Source of the DNA: Micromonospora sp. LH3U1
GTDB lineage: Bacteria; Actinomycetota; Actinomycetes; Mycobacteriales; Micromonosporaceae
Assembly (NCBI RefSeq): GCF_028475105.1
Contig: NZ_CP116936.1
Location: 2,356,001 to 2,420,000, forward strand
DNA length: 64,000 nucleotides
Reading direction: 5' to 3'
Shown piece by piece: positions 50,155 to 59,463 of the stretch; position 1 is the first letter of the stretch; every line of letters begins with the position of its first letter. The position numbers were made by a program, and so were the translations under genes. The notes beneath the pieces were generated by a model that saw only the letters and a list, made by a program, of their open reading frames with translations, did not search any database and was not told the DNA's origin.

Positions 50155-51396
50155 ATGCGGATCGGCCTGCTCACCCAGTGGTTCGAGCCGGAGCCGGGCC
50201 CCGCCGCGCTCCCCGGGATGCTCGCCACGGCCCTCGCCCGCCGAGGGCACGAGGTCCAGGTGCTCACCGGCTTCCCCAACTACCCGACCGGTCAGTTGGC
50301 GCCCGGCTACCGGATGGCCCGCCGCCTCGACGAGGCCGACGGGACGACGCGGATCCGCCGGGTGGCCCTCTATCCCAGCCATGACCGTTCCGCGCTGCGG
50401 CGGATGGCGAACTACGGCTCCTTCGCCGTCTCCGCGCTGGTGTCCGGCACGCCGGCGCTACGCGGACTGGACGCCCTGTGGGTCGGGAACTCGCCGATCA
50501 GCGTCGCCCTGCCGATGTGGTTCACCCGGTATGTGCAGCGGGTGCCGGTGCTGCTGCACGTGCTGGACCTGTGGCCCGACAGCGCGCTGGCGAGCGGCTT
50601 CCTCGGCACCGACCGGGTGTCCCAGCTGATCGAGCGAGGAATGGCCGGCTGGTGCGGTGGGATGTACCGCAGCGCCGCCCGGGTCGCCCATGTCTCGCCC
50701 GGCGCCGCCGACCTGCTCGCCAGCCGGGGTGTGCCCAGGGAAAAGCTCGTCCACATTCCGGTGTGGGCCGACGAGACACCGCGTACGGGCGCCGCGAACC
50801 TGCGAGCGGAACTGGGGCTCCGCGAGGACCAGGTGGTGCTGGTGTACGCCGGTACGCTCGGCGAGGCGCAGGGGCTCGACTCGCTGATCGACGCCTGCGC
50901 CCGGATCAGCGACCCCCGGTTGGTCTGCCTGATCGCCGGCTCCGGCACCACCGAGGATCGGCTGCGCCGCCGGGTCGAGGAGGTGAATGCCACAAATGTG
51001 CGCTTCCTCGGGCAGCTACCCCGGGACCGGATGCCCGCGCTGATGGCCACCGGCGACGCGCACTACGTGAGTCTGCGACGCGGCGGCATGTCGGCGTACA
51101 CGATGCCGAGCAAGGTGCAGGCCACCCTCGCCGCCGGGCGCGCGCTGCTGGTCGCCGCGGAAGGGGACGCCGCTGCCGTGGCACGTGACAGCGGTGCGGG
51201 GATCACCGCTCGGCCGGGCGACCCCGACTCGATCGCCGATGCCCTGCGGGAACTCTGCGAACTGGGCCGGGAGAAGCTTGAACTGCTCGGTCAGGCCGGT
51301 CGGGTGCACTACGACCGGGTCTTCTCGGTCGCCGCCGGTGCCGAGCGGGTCGAGCGGGCACTGGGCGAGGCGGTGGAGATCCACCGGCGGCGATGA
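50155..51396 (+). CDS. WbuB-like GT4 glycosyltransferase
   Basis: A 413-aa GT-B enzyme with ATG 50155, five bases after the preceding stop. It opens MRIGLLTQWFEPEPGPAALP then GHEVQVLTGFPNYPTGQLAPG. PVLLHVLDLWPDSALASGFL, VLVYAGTLGEAQGLDSLIDA, RFLGQLPRDRMPALMATGDA and SAYTMPSKVQATLAAGRALL follow. The N-terminal 'LTGFPNYPxG' and 'DLWPDS' motifs match WbuB and its relatives, which add L-FucNAc to a lipid-linked sugar. That fits the L-configured UDP-hexosamine pathway encoded in this locus. It is the last gene of the operon that starts with the phosphoglycosyl transferase, so it probably makes the second step of repeat-unit assembly. Confidence 0.88.
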   Translation: MRIGLLTQWFEPEPGPAALPGMLATALARRGHEVQVLTGFPNYPTGQLAPGYRMARRLDEADGTTRIRRVALYPSHDRSALRRMANYGSFAVSALVSGTPALRGLDALWVGNSPISVALPMWFTRYVQRVPVLLHVLDLWPDSALASGFLGTDRVSQLIERGMAGWCGGMYRSAARVAHVSPGAADLLASRGVPREKLVHIPVWADETPRTGAANLRAELGLREDQVVLVYAGTLGEAQGLDSLIDACARISDPRLVCLIAGSGTTEDRLRRRVEEVNATNVRFLGQLPRDRMPALMATGDAHYVSLRRGGMSAYTMPSKVQATLAAGRALLVAAEGDAAAVARDSGAGITARPGDPDSIADALRELCELGREKLELLGQAGRVHYDRVFSVAAGAERVERALGEAVEIHRRR

Positions 51397-51420
51397 CCAC
51401 CCGCCGCGCTCGGTGTGGGG

Positions 51421-51855
51421 TCAGCGCCAGTCGTCGCCCGCCGTGAGGCGCGCGCCGAGCAGCGCCTCCAACGGCATGGATTCGCCGTCGCGGCCACCGC
51501 GGCCGATCACCAGCGGGGGCGGGGACGGTTCGGGTGCGGCGCCGAACAGCAGCGAGCGCAGGCTGGCCGGCACGGTCAGCAGGTAGAAGTGCCCCCGGGT
51601 ATCGACCGCGCGGGTGCGGGCCCGATCGATGTACCAGCCGGCGAGGCCGGTGCGGTAGCGGTACCGGCCGTCGTAGGACGTCACGGTGAGCCGCACCGTG
51701 CGCAGCCCGCGCCCGGCCGCTTCGGCGGCGAAACGCGCGACCAACTCGGCCGCCGTGGCCTGCTCGCGGGCGCGGGCGCGGGCATCCGCGTCGGCGTGTG
51801 CGCGCACCGCCCGTTCCCGCCGCCCCCGCCAGTCCTGGTCGTCCCGCTCACCCAC
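51421..51855 (-). CDS. 144-aa conserved-type hypothetical protein
   Basis: A 144-aa soluble protein. The GTG at 51855 gives VGERDDQDWRGRRERAVRAH; its ribosome site is weak and an internal GTG about 15 codons later is possible. The first 50 residues form a charged, alanine-rich helix. The rest is beta-rich: RTVRLTVTSYDGRYRYRTGL, AGWYIDRARTRAVDTRGHFY and LLTVPASLRSLLFG. It ends PLEALLGARLTAGDDWR. I do not recognise a family. It is convergent with the glycosyltransferase and downstream of tex on the same strand, separated from it by a strong hairpin (51948-51992). Confidence 0.6.
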   Translation of the reverse strand: MGERDDQDWRGRRERAVRAHADADARARAREQATAAELVARFAAEAAGRGLRTVRLTVTSYDGRYRYRTGLAGWYIDRARTRAVDTRGHFYLLTVPASLRSLLFGAAPEPSPPPLVIGRGGRDGESMPLEALLGARLTAGDDWR

Positions 51856-51947
51856 GAGGCTGACGGTACGCGACCCGCTCAGAACCCCCGCCGCCGCGCG
51901 AGCCGATTTCGCCGTCGCTGTCGCTGCTCCCGGTCGGTCATCCGCAG

Positions 51948-51992
51948 ATCGTGGACAGTTTCCGTCAGCCGCCAACGGAAACTGTCCACGAT
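51948..51992. terminator. 18-bp perfect inverted repeat downstream of tex
   Basis: ATCGTGGACAGTTTCCGT (51948-51965) and its exact reverse complement (51975-51992) flank a nine-base loop. It starts 30 bases after the tex stop on the minus strand, so termination is the simplest role. Its stem has a long AT-containing core (ACAGTTTCC), unlike the pure GC stems elsewhere in the window. It therefore could also be a dispersed palindromic element. Confidence 0.75.
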
Positions 51993-52021
51993 TCGTAGGG
52001 TGCCGGCGCCCGACCAGTCGG

Positions 52022-54424
52022 TCAGGCCAGTCCGGCGCGGCGCAGGGCCTCCGCCATGGCGTCGTTGGCCGGTGGGGGAGCGCTCTGCCGCTGCTGCCGG
52101 CCGCGCCCGCCGCGTTCGGCCTGCCCGCCGCGACCACCCTGCCCGCTCTGCCCGCCGCGACCACCCTGCGGTCCGCGCTGCGCCGGGCCGCCGCGCCCCT
52201 CCTGGCTGGTCCGGCCACCACCATCACCGCCGGCGGCCGGCTCATCATCGAGGCGCAGGGTCAGCGAGATGCGCTTACGGGGTACGTCGACGTCGAGCAC
52301 CCGGACCTTGACCACGTCACCGGACTTCACCACCTCGCGGGGGTCCTTCACGAAGGTCCGGGACAACGCTGAGACGTGTACCAGGCCGTCCTGGTGGACC
52401 CCGACGTCGACGAACGCGCCGAACGCGGCCACGTTGGTGACCACGCCCTCGAGCACCATGCCCGGCGTCAGGTCACCGATCTTCTCCACCCCTTCGACGA
52501 AGGTGGCGGTGCGGAACTCCGGGCGGGGATCGCGGCCCGGCTTCTCCAACTCGGCGAGGATGTCGGTGACGGTGGGCAGGCCGAACCGGTCGTCGACGAA
52601 GTCGGTGGCCCGCAGCCCGCGCAGGATCCCGCTCCTACCGATGACCGAGCGCAGGTCCTGGCCGGTGGTGGAGAGGATCCGGCGCACCACCGGGTACGCC
52701 TCCGGGTGCACGCTGGACGAGTCCAGTGGGTCGTCGCCGTCGGGGATCCGCAGGAAGCCCGCGCACTGCTCGAACGCCTTCGGCCCGAGCCGCGCCACCT
52801 TCTTCAGTTCGGTACGCGACCGGAACGGCCCGTTGGCGTCCCGGTGCAGCACGATGTTCTCGGCCAGCCCGGCGCCGATCCCGGAGACCCGGGTCAGCAG
52901 CGGCGCGGAGGCGGTGTTGACGTCCACCCCGACCGCGTTGACGCAGTCCTCCACGACCGCGTCCAGCGACCGGGACAGTTTCACCTCGGACAGGTCGTGC
53001 TGGTACTGGCCGACCCCGATCGACCGCGGGTCGATCTTGACCAGCTCGGCGAGCGGGTCCTGGAGCCGCCGGGCGATGGAGACCGCGCCGCGCAGCGACA
53101 CGTCCATCCCGGGCAACTCCTGCGAGGCGTACGCGGAGGCGGAGTAGACCGACGCGCCGGCCTCGGAGACCATCACCTTGGTCAGGTTGAGCTGCGGGTG
53201 CCGCTTGATCAGGTCAGCGGCCAGCTTGTCGGTCTCCCGGGAGGCGGTGCCGTTGCCGATCGCGACCAGCTCCACCCCGTGTGCCCCGGCCAACCGGGCG
53301 AGGGTCTCCACCGACGCGTCCCACTGCCGGCGGGGCTCGTGCGGGTAGATCGTGTCGGTGGCGAGCACCTTGCCGGTGGCGTCCACCACGGCCACCTTCA
53401 CACCGGTCCGCAGGCCCGGGTCCAGGCCCATCGTGGGCCGGGTGCCGGCCGGTGCGGCCAGCAGCAGGTCACGCAGGTTCGTGGCGAAGACCCGCACCGC
53501 CTCCTCCTCGGCCGCCTGCCACAACCGCATCCGCAGGTCCGCGCCGAGGTGGATGAGGATCCGCGTACGCCACGCCCAGCGGACCGTGTCCGCCAGCCAC
53601 CGGTCGGCCGGACGGCCGGCGTCGGACACCCCGAACCGGCCGGCGATGGCCGCCTCGTACCGGCTCGGACCGGTCGGGACGGCGTCCGCCGCACCGGCCT
53701 CCTCCGACTCCATGGTCAGGTCGAGCATGCCCTCCTTCTCGCCCCGAAACATGGCCAGGATCCGGTGCGAGGGCAGCTTCGGGTACGGCTCGGAGAAGTC
53801 GAAGTAGTCGGCGAACTTGGCGCCGGTGGTCTCCTGACCCTCGCGTACCCGGGAAGCCAGGCGCCCCCGCGACCACATCTGCTCGCGCAGCGTGCCGATC
53901 AGGTCGGCGTCCTCCGCGAAGGTCTCGATGAGGATCGCCCGCGCGCCCTCCAGCGCCGCGGCGGCGTCGGCGACGCCCCTCTCCTCATTGACGAACCCGG
54001 CGGCGGTGGCCCGTGGGTCCTGGCTGGGGTCGGCCAGCAGCGTCTCGGCCAACGGCGCCAACCCGGCCTCGCGGGCGATCTGCGCCCGGGTCCGTCGCTT
54101 CGGCTTGTACGGCAGGTAGATGTCCTCCAGCCGGGACTTCGAGTCGGCGGCCATGATCTGCGCCTCGAGGGCCTCGTCGAGCTTGCCCTGCCCGCGGATC
54201 GACTCCAGCGCCGCCGCCCGCCGCTCGTCCAGCTCGCGCAGGTAGCGCAGTCGCTCCTCAAGGGTGCGCAGCTGCGTGTCGTCGAGCAGGCCGGTGGCCT
54301 CCTTGCGGTAACGGGCGATGAACGGCACGGTGGCGCCGCCGTCGAGCAGGTCCACGGCCGCCCGCACCTGACGCTCGGCCACGCCGAGCTCGTCGGCGAT
54401 CCGCTGATGAACAGACTGGGTCAC
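52022..54424 (-). CDS. tex: Tex-like RNA-binding transcriptional accessory protein
   Basis: An 800-aa protein; the chosen start is GTG 54424 ([20 protein letters not shown]). Longer frames to 54853 read antisense to the dGTPase gene and are rejected. The N-terminal helical Tex domain includes [20 protein letters not shown] and [21 protein letters not shown] YqgF/RNase H-like domain ([20 protein letters not shown]), tandem HhH motifs ([21 protein letters not shown]) and a C-terminal S1 domain ([19 protein letters not shown]) follow in family order. The last 55 residues are an RGG-rich disordered tail ([20 protein letters not shown]). Tex binds RNA and affects transcription and stress survival in several bacteria. 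The tail should add RNA affinity. Confidence 0.96.
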   Translation of the reverse strand: MTQSVHQRIADELGVAERQVRAAVDLLDGGATVPFIARYRKEATGLLDDTQLRTLEERLRYLRELDERRAAALESIRGQGKLDEALEAQIMAADSKSRLEDIYLPYKPKRRTRAQIAREAGLAPLAETLLADPSQDPRATAAGFVNEERGVADAAAALEGARAILIETFAEDADLIGTLREQMWSRGRLASRVREGQETTGAKFADYFDFSEPYPKLPSHRILAMFRGEKEGMLDLTMESEEAGAADAVPTGPSRYEAAIAGRFGVSDAGRPADRWLADTVRWAWRTRILIHLGADLRMRLWQAAEEEAVRVFATNLRDLLLAAPAGTRPTMGLDPGLRTGVKVAVVDATGKVLATDTIYPHEPRRQWDASVETLARLAGAHGVELVAIGNGTASRETDKLAADLIKRHPQLNLTKVMVSEAGASVYSASAYASQELPGMDVSLRGAVSIARRLQDPLAELVKIDPRSIGVGQYQHDLSEVKLSRSLDAVVEDCVNAVGVDVNTASAPLLTRVSGIGAGLAENIVLHRDANGPFRSRTELKKVARLGPKAFEQCAGFLRIPDGDDPLDSSSVHPEAYPVVRRILSTTGQDLRSVIGRSGILRGLRATDFVDDRFGLPTVTDILAELEKPGRDPRPEFRTATFVEGVEKIGDLTPGMVLEGVVTNVAAFGAFVDVGVHQDGLVHVSALSRTFVKDPREVVKSGDVVKVRVLDVDVPRKRISLTLRLDDEPAAGGDGGGRTSQEGRGGPAQRGPQGGRGGQSGQGGRGGQAERGGRGRQQRQSAPPPANDAMAEALRRAGLA

Positions 54425-54562
54425 GATCTCGATCCGCCTTCGACTCGATCCGCCTTCAAAGAGCGGGTACCGCCTGCATTCTGCCGGGCGGCCCCGGCCG
54501 CTGTCGCCGCGCCCGGCCGGGTTGATCCGTCTCGGCCGGCGGCGATCCCGTCGGGCCTGCGC

Positions 54563-54568
54563 TAGCGT
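54563..54568 (+). promoter_or_regulatory. putative -10 element of a leaderless dGTPase transcript
   Basis: GCTAGCGTGG places TAGCGT seven bases before the ATG at 54576 without a ribosome site. It is the same TAGCGT-short gap-ATG layout as in glgC. Confidence 0.45.
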
Positions 54569-54575
54569 GGCGATC

Positions 54576-56087
54576 ATGGAAACTGCTGCGGAGCCGCGCG
54601 CCCGGCGGCTCTTCGGCGGCAGCGCCCGGGCCCTCGGCGACCTCACGGCCAACCCGTTCCGCGCCGACCGGGACCGGATCGTCGGCTCGCCGTTCTTCGC
54701 CCGCCTCGGCGGTGTCACCCAGGTGATCAGCCCGGTCGGCTCCGGGCTGCTGGTGCACAACCGACTCACCCACAGTCTCAAGGTCGCCCAGGTGGCCCGA
54801 GCGGTCGCCGAGCGGCTGGGCGCCGACGAGCGCTCGCGGGACCTGCTGGACAAACTCGGCGGCTGCGACCCCGACGTGGTGGAGGCCGCGGCGCTCGCCC
54901 ACGATCTCGGCCACCCACCGTTCGGGCACCTGGGGGAGCGGGTGCTGGACCGGCTGGCCCGTCAGCGCCTCGGCCTCGCCGACGGTTTCGAGGGCAACGC
55001 GCAGTCGTACCGGATCGTCACCAGCACCGAGATCCGTGGCGCGGCCACCACCGGGCTGGACCTGACCGCCGCGGTCCGCGCGGCGATGCTGAAGTACCCG
55101 TGGACGAGACTGGACTACCCCGACCCGCACCCACGCACGATGGACCCGCCGCCACGCGGAGCCACCCCGCCACCGGACGACCCGGAGAGCGGCTCGTTGA
55201 AGTTCGGCGCGTACCGGACCGAGCTCGACGACCTGCGGCAGGCCCGGGAGCCGTTCGCCGGCCGCATCCCGGACTGGCAGCAGACCGTGGAGGCGTCGGT
55301 GATGGACACCGCCGACGACATCGCGTACGCCATCCACGACGTGGAGGACTTCTACCGGGTCGGTGTGCTCCAACAGGGTTCGGTCTCCGCGGAGTTGATG
55401 GCCTGGCAGCGCGAGAGCGGGCACTTCCGGGCGATCACCGACGCGGCGCTGGCCACGGCGGCCCGGCGCCCCGGCGCGGCCATCGAGCGGCTGCGTCGGC
55501 AGCTGCACCGCAAGGACGCCTGGATCGCCGACGACGACGCGTTCGCCGCCGCCGTCGAGCACGTCCGCGAGGAGTTGGTCGACGGGCTGCTGGCGATGCC
55601 GTTCGACGGCTCGATCGAGGCCGAGCAGTACGTGGCGCGGTTCTCCGCCCGCTGGTCCACCCGGTTCGTCCAGGCGATCACGGTGACCGACCAACCGTCG
55701 GTGCGCTCCGGGTACGTGCTGCTGGGCTGCGCGCAGTGGCACGAGGTGCAGGTGCTCAAGTTCGTCCACCACCGGTTCGTGCTCGCCCGCCCGGATCTCG
55801 CCCTGCACCAGCGCGGCCAGGCCCGACTGCTGGGCACCCTGGTCGAGGCGCTCTGGGAGTGGCTGCTCGACCCGGAGGAGGAGTCCCGACTGCCGCGTCG
55901 GCTGCACGACCTGGTCGAGTTGGCCGAGGCGGAGCTGCACCCGCGTACCCCGGACCGGATCGGTCGAGCCCGGGGGCGGGCCATCGTGGACTTCGTCGCG
56001 CAGCTCACCGACGGTCAGGCGGTGGCCATGCTGGACGCGCTCTCCGGTCGGTCCGGTGCCCTCTGGACCGACGCGTTCGTGCTCTGA
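54576..56087 (+). CDS. dGTP triphosphohydrolase-like HD-domain protein
   Basis: A 503-aa enzyme that removes triphosphate from dGTP and helps to balance nucleotide pools. The ATG at 54576 follows a leaderless-type promoter. [20 protein letters not shown] supplies the first HD-domain histidine, and [20 protein letters not shown] the HD pair. [16 protein letters not shown] and [14 protein letters not shown] (D in [18 protein letters not shown]) complete the family signature. Length fits the dGTPase class with an internal insert ([20 protein letters not shown], proline-rich, about residues 187-210). It is divergent from tex and convergent with the metallo-hydrolase gene, 13 bases away. Confidence 0.93.
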   Translation: METAAEPRARRLFGGSARALGDLTANPFRADRDRIVGSPFFARLGGVTQVISPVGSGLLVHNRLTHSLKVAQVARAVAERLGADERSRDLLDKLGGCDPDVVEAAALAHDLGHPPFGHLGERVLDRLARQRLGLADGFEGNAQSYRIVTSTEIRGAATTGLDLTAAVRAAMLKYPWTRLDYPDPHPRTMDPPPRGATPPPDDPESGSLKFGAYRTELDDLRQAREPFAGRIPDWQQTVEASVMDTADDIAYAIHDVEDFYRVGVLQQGSVSAELMAWQRESGHFRAITDAALATAARRPGAAIERLRRQLHRKDAWIADDDAFAAAVEHVREELVDGLLAMPFDGSIEAEQYVARFSARWSTRFVQAITVTDQPSVRSGYVLLGCAQWHEVQVLKFVHHRFVLARPDLALHQRGQARLLGTLVEALWEWLLDPEEESRLPRRLHDLVELAEAELHPRTPDRIGRARGRAIVDFVAQLTDGQAVAMLDALSGRSGALWTDAFVL

Positions 56088-56100
56088 CCGGCCTGCCCCG

Positions 56101-57240
56101 TCAGGCGATGGCCTGCCACCAACCGTCGACGGCGGGCGGCTCGTCGACCACCACCCGCTCGCCGGGGCGGGGCACGGCGAGCCGCACGTCGCGGGCCTTC
56201 GCCTCGGCCCACAGCCGGTTGACCGGCTCGGACCAGTCGTGCAGGGCCAGGTTGAACGTCGCCCAGTGCACCGGGACGAACAGCCCGCCGCGCAGGTCGA
56301 CGTGGGCGTCGACCGCCTCCTCGGGGAACATGTGGATCGTCGGCCAGGCCCTGTCGTACGCGCCGATCTGCATCAGCGTCACGTCGAACGGCCCGTGCTC
56401 GGCGCCGATCGCCGCGTACCCGTCGAAGTAACCGGAGTCGCCGGTGTAGAAGACCTTGCGTCGGGCCCCTGCCACCACCCACGAGCTCCAGAGCGTGCCG
56501 TCGCGCCGCAGCCCCCGGCCGGAGAAGTGCTGGGCGGCGGTGGCGGTGATCTCCAGCCCGGCGACCTGGTGCGACTCGGACCAGTCCAGCTCGATGATGC
56601 GCTCCGCGGGTACGCCCCAGCGGTCCAGGTGCGCGCCCACCCCGAGCGGCACCAGGAACGGTGCGGACTGCCCGGCGAGCAGCTCCCGCACGGTGGCCAT
56701 GTCCAGGTGGTCGTAGTGGTCGTGCGAGATCAAAATGGCGTCCAGCGGGGGCAGCTCGTCGAGGCGTACCGGCGGCTCGTGCAGCCGGCGGGGGCCGACC
56801 ATGCCCGAGGGGGAGCACCGCTCGCTCCACACCGGGTCGAGCAGCACCCGCCGGCCCTCGATCTCGATCAGCGTCGAGGCGTGGCCGTACCAGACGATGT
56901 TGAGCTCGTCGGTGTTGGCGGCCTGCGGTGCGCTGGGGCGCAGCAGCGGCACGGGTGCGGTCGGGCGCCGCTTCTGCTTGCCGAAGATCAGCTCGCGGAG
57001 CAGGTTGCGGCCCGGGTCGGCGACCATCGTCCGGGTGCCGGCCCGGTTGTGGAAGGTGCCCTCGCGGAACTGGGGCGACCGGGCCGCCCGTTCGGCCCGG
57101 GCCCCGCTGAGCCGGCCACCGAGCGCCGCGGGGATGTCCCGGGCGACCCAGGCCAGGCCGGCCAGCGCGGCCAGCCCAGCCGCGCCCCGCATCCGCCGTC
57201 CGAGTGACCGTTCGACGTCCGTGCTCTGCGTTCGTGCCAT
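56101..57240 (-). CDS. NAPE-PLD-like metallo-beta-lactamase-fold hydrolase
   Basis: A 379-aa enzyme, ATG 57240 with GGAGGGA six bases upstream. An N-terminal hydrophobic stretch (AAGLAALAGLAWVARDIPAA, about 20-39) may be a signal anchor. The MBL fold begins LNIVWYGHASTLIEIEGRRV, and ILISHDHYDHLDMATV is the HxHxDH zinc site. AAQHFSGRG, VFYTGDSGYFDGYA and PVHWATFNLALHDWSEPV supply the remaining ligands and are characteristic of the NAPE-PLD/UlaG/RomA group. Members hydrolyse phosphodiesters or lactones; the substrate is unknown. It is followed on the same strand (upstream) by the beta-lactamase-like gene but separated by a terminator. Confidence 0.9.
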   Translation of the reverse strand: MARTQSTDVERSLGRRMRGAAGLAALAGLAWVARDIPAALGGRLSGARAERAARSPQFREGTFHNRAGTRTMVADPGRNLLRELIFGKQKRRPTAPVPLLRPSAPQAANTDELNIVWYGHASTLIEIEGRRVLLDPVWSERCSPSGMVGPRRLHEPPVRLDELPPLDAILISHDHYDHLDMATVRELLAGQSAPFLVPLGVGAHLDRWGVPAERIIELDWSESHQVAGLEITATAAQHFSGRGLRRDGTLWSSWVVAGARRKVFYTGDSGYFDGYAAIGAEHGPFDVTLMQIGAYDRAWPTIHMFPEEAVDAHVDLRGGLFVPVHWATFNLALHDWSEPVNRLWAEAKARDVRLAVPRPGERVVVDEPPAVDGWWQAIA

Positions 57241-57311
57241 TGCCGTCCCTCCGCCGTGTCCGCTCTACACGGTAGTCACCCGGGCCGACCTGTGCCCCGG
57301 CGGTCGGCACG

Positions 57312-57345
57312 CCGGGTCGGTCGCCGGCAGCGGCGACCGACCCGG
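57312..57345 (-). terminator. hairpin terminator after the beta-lactamase-like gene
   Basis: CCGGGTCGGTCGCCG (57312-57326) and its perfect reverse complement (57331-57345) flank the loop GCAG. It lies 18 bases after the stop of the minus-strand gene at 57364. Confidence 0.82.
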
Positions 57346-57363
57346 GACGGTTCGAGGCGTGGC

Positions 57364-58367
57364 CTAGCCGCCGTTGCTGGGGCGCCGGGCGGTGATCCGG
57401 AACGTCGTGCCCACGCCCGCGATCCGGTCCACCGCGGCCAGGAACCTGGGGCCCATGGCGGCCCGCGCCTGCACCGCCGGGTGGGTGGCGCCGAAGTCCT
57501 CCGGGTTGGCCTGCCCGTCGGCGAAGAGCGCGTAGGTGAGCACCGCCGCACCCGAGCGGTCGAAGATCACGCCGGCCTCGTGTCGGGCGTCGGCGTACCA
57601 GCCGGCCTTGGTGGCGATCCGCGCCCGCTCGTCGGAGGACATGGTGCGCCGGATGCCGTCGGTGAACGCCACCGGGGAACGCAGGATGCCCAGCAGGTAC
57701 GACGTCGAGGCGGGGGAGAGCAGCGTGCCGCCGACCAGGGCGCGCAGCAGGTCGTGCGTCTCGCGCGGAGTGCTGGTGCCGAGGAAGAACCGGTTGGGGT
57801 TGGCCACCGGCTGGACCTGGGTGTTCGGGAAGCCCTTGGCGACCAGGATGGAGTTGATCTCGGCGGCCGGGGCGACCAGCCCGCACAGCCGCACCGCCGT
57901 GTCGTCCGAGACGGTCAACAGGTTGGCCAGCACGTGCCCGACGGTCACCAGGCTCGGATACGCGCCGTCCAGGCTGAAGATGCCGTCACCGCCCGGTACG
58001 ACGATCGCCGCGCTCACCTCGACCTGCTGGTCCAGGGTGAGCAGCCCCCGGTCGACCTTGTCGAGCACGGCCGTGGCGACCGCGATCTTGTTGACGCTGT
58101 ACGCCTCGATCCGCCGGTCCGCGTCGGCCGCCACCGCGACCACCGGCGGGCCGGCCGGATCAGCCACGCTGACGTACGCCTGCCAGTTGCCGCCGGCCTC
58201 GGTGCTGTGCTTGCTGAAGACGGTGGCGACCCGGCGGGCGGCCCGGGCGGGGTGGTCGGGGCGGCCTCGGTGGCCTCGGCGGCGCTCGCCGGGGCAGCGG
58301 CCCCGAGCACCGTGCCGGCGGTGGCCACCGTGCCCAGCCCGAGTGCCGTTCTGCGGTTCAGTCGCAT
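57364..58367 (-). pseudogene. serine beta-lactamase-like secreted protein, frameshifted after the signal peptide
   Basis: The ATG at 58367 has GGGGGAG upstream and encodes a Tat-like signal, RLNRRTALGLGTVATAGTV then LGAAAPASAAEATEAAP. After this the frame is lost; the mature domain (RRVATVFSKHSTEAGGNWQA onward) is in the next frame. The full span leaves two bases over, so one base appears missing at about 58235-58260 in a C/G run. The mature part has SxxK as YSVNKI, a SDN-like SDD in LTVSDDTAVRL and a KTG-like KAG in IATKAGWYADAR. This fits the class A/beta-lactamase2 fold but with atypical motifs, so penicillinase activity is doubtful. If the sequence is right the protein is not secreted and probably not made. 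Confidence 0.8.
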
Positions 58368-58450
58368 GGTCAATCGTCTCCCCCATAGTGGCGCGCCGGA
58401 GCGCTTGCCGGACCACCACACTAGGCGAGTTGATCGATCCACAGTGCCCC

Positions 58451-58477
58451 CGAACAGTCCCGAACAGCTCCGAACAG
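58451..58477 (-). repeat. three direct repeats at exact 10-bp spacing upstream of the beta-lactamase-like gene
   Basis: On the minus strand CTGTTCG occurs three times with 10-base period (plus-strand CGAACAG at 58451, 58461 and 58471). The array lies between the SDR stop and the beta-lactamase-like start, about 85-110 bases upstream of the latter. Repeats on one helix face suggest cooperative binding of a regulator. Confidence 0.65.
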
Positions 58478-58478
58478 G

Positions 58479-59408
58479 TCAGCCGAACCGTCGGCGCAGT
58501 GCGGCACCGACCGCGCCAGCCGGCCCGGACACGAGTTGCCGCAGGTCGGGCAGGTGACCGCCGCGTACCGACTCACCGGCCGGGTTCGGGGCGAAGACCG
58601 AGCCGTCGTTCGCGGCGACCGACCGTCCACTCAGGCCGGCCAGCCGCATCAACGGCCCGACGAGGATGTCGTAGACGCCCGGCAGCACGGTGAACCCGAC
58701 CCGCATCACCACGTTGAACCGGCCCACGGACACCTCCCGGCGGGGACGGTCCACACAGTTCACGATGGCCCGGGCCACCCGCTGCGGGCTGGCGACCGGC
58801 GGCGGAGGTCGCCCGACTCGGCCCAGGTAGTTCGCCGCCTGCTGGTACACCGGTGTGTCCACGCTGCCCGGGTTGACCAGACACAGCCGGATCTCCGGGC
58901 TGTCGCGCAACTCCTGCTGCACTGTGCGGACCAGACCCTGCAACCCCCACTTGCTCGCCACGTACGCGCTCATGTTTGGGGCGGTGATGTGGCCGAGCAC
59001 CGAGCCGGTGAGGACGACCGTGCCGACCCCGGTGGCCCGGAAGTGCCGCAGGGCCACCCGCACCGAGCCGGCGGCGCCGAGCAGGTCGGTCCGCACCACC
59101 TGGTCGAAGACCCGCCCGGGCAGCTCGTCGAAGCGACCGTAGGCCATCACCGCCGCCGTGTGCACCCAGACGTCGACGCGGCCGAAGCGGTCGATCGCCG
59201 CGTCCGCGAGCGCGTCCAGCGCGCCCGGCTCGGTGACGTCGGTCGGTACGGTCAGCACGTCGGCCTCGGCGCACTCCGCGCGTACCTCGGCCAGGGTGCT
59301 GGTGGCGCGGGCGGCGAGGACCAGGCGGTCCCCGCGCTCCGCGAACGCCCGGGCTGTCGCCCGACCGATCCCGCTGGTCGCGCCGACGATCACCACCACC
59401 CGGCTCAC
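58479..59408 (-). CDS. short-chain dehydrogenase/reductase (classical SDR)
   Basis: A 309-aa oxidoreductase starting at GTG 59408. VVVIVGATSGIGRATARAFA is the TGxxxGIG cofactor site, VWVHTAAVMAYGRFDELPG replaces the NNAG motif, and the catalytic S, Y and K lie in VLTGSVLGHITAPNMSAYVA followed by SKWGLQGL. LCLVNPGSVDTPVYQQAANY follows. The C-terminal 110 residues (from PRREVSVGRFNVVMRVGFTV) extend the classical SDR fold, with a hydrophobic stretch that may touch the membrane. Substrate is unknown. A 55-base gap separates it from the zinc alcohol dehydrogenase upstream, so the two may be co-transcribed redox enzymes. Confidence 0.9.
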   Translation of the reverse strand: MSRVVVIVGATSGIGRATARAFAERGDRLVLAARATSTLAEVRAECAEADVLTVPTDVTEPGALDALADAAIDRFGRVDVWVHTAAVMAYGRFDELPGRVFDQVVRTDLLGAAGSVRVALRHFRATGVGTVVLTGSVLGHITAPNMSAYVASKWGLQGLVRTVQQELRDSPEIRLCLVNPGSVDTPVYQQAANYLGRVGRPPPPVASPQRVARAIVNCVDRPRREVSVGRFNVVMRVGFTVLPGVYDILVGPLMRLAGLSGRSVAANDGSVFAPNPAGESVRGGHLPDLRQLVSGPAGAVGAALRRRFG

Positions 59409-59463
59409 GGTGCCCGCTGCAATCCTGACTGCGGGGCTCGCAACCCCGGCTCACTCCTCGCAC

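Noticed and set aside
52376..54565. 729-codon plus-strand reading frame opposite tex
   Set aside because: Tex domains are all present on the minus strand, so this frame is a shadow.
54425..54853. Upstream extension of tex by 143 codons
   Set aside because: The extension reads antisense to the dGTPase start and its promoter. The family N-terminus ([12 protein letters not shown]) begins right after GTG 54424.
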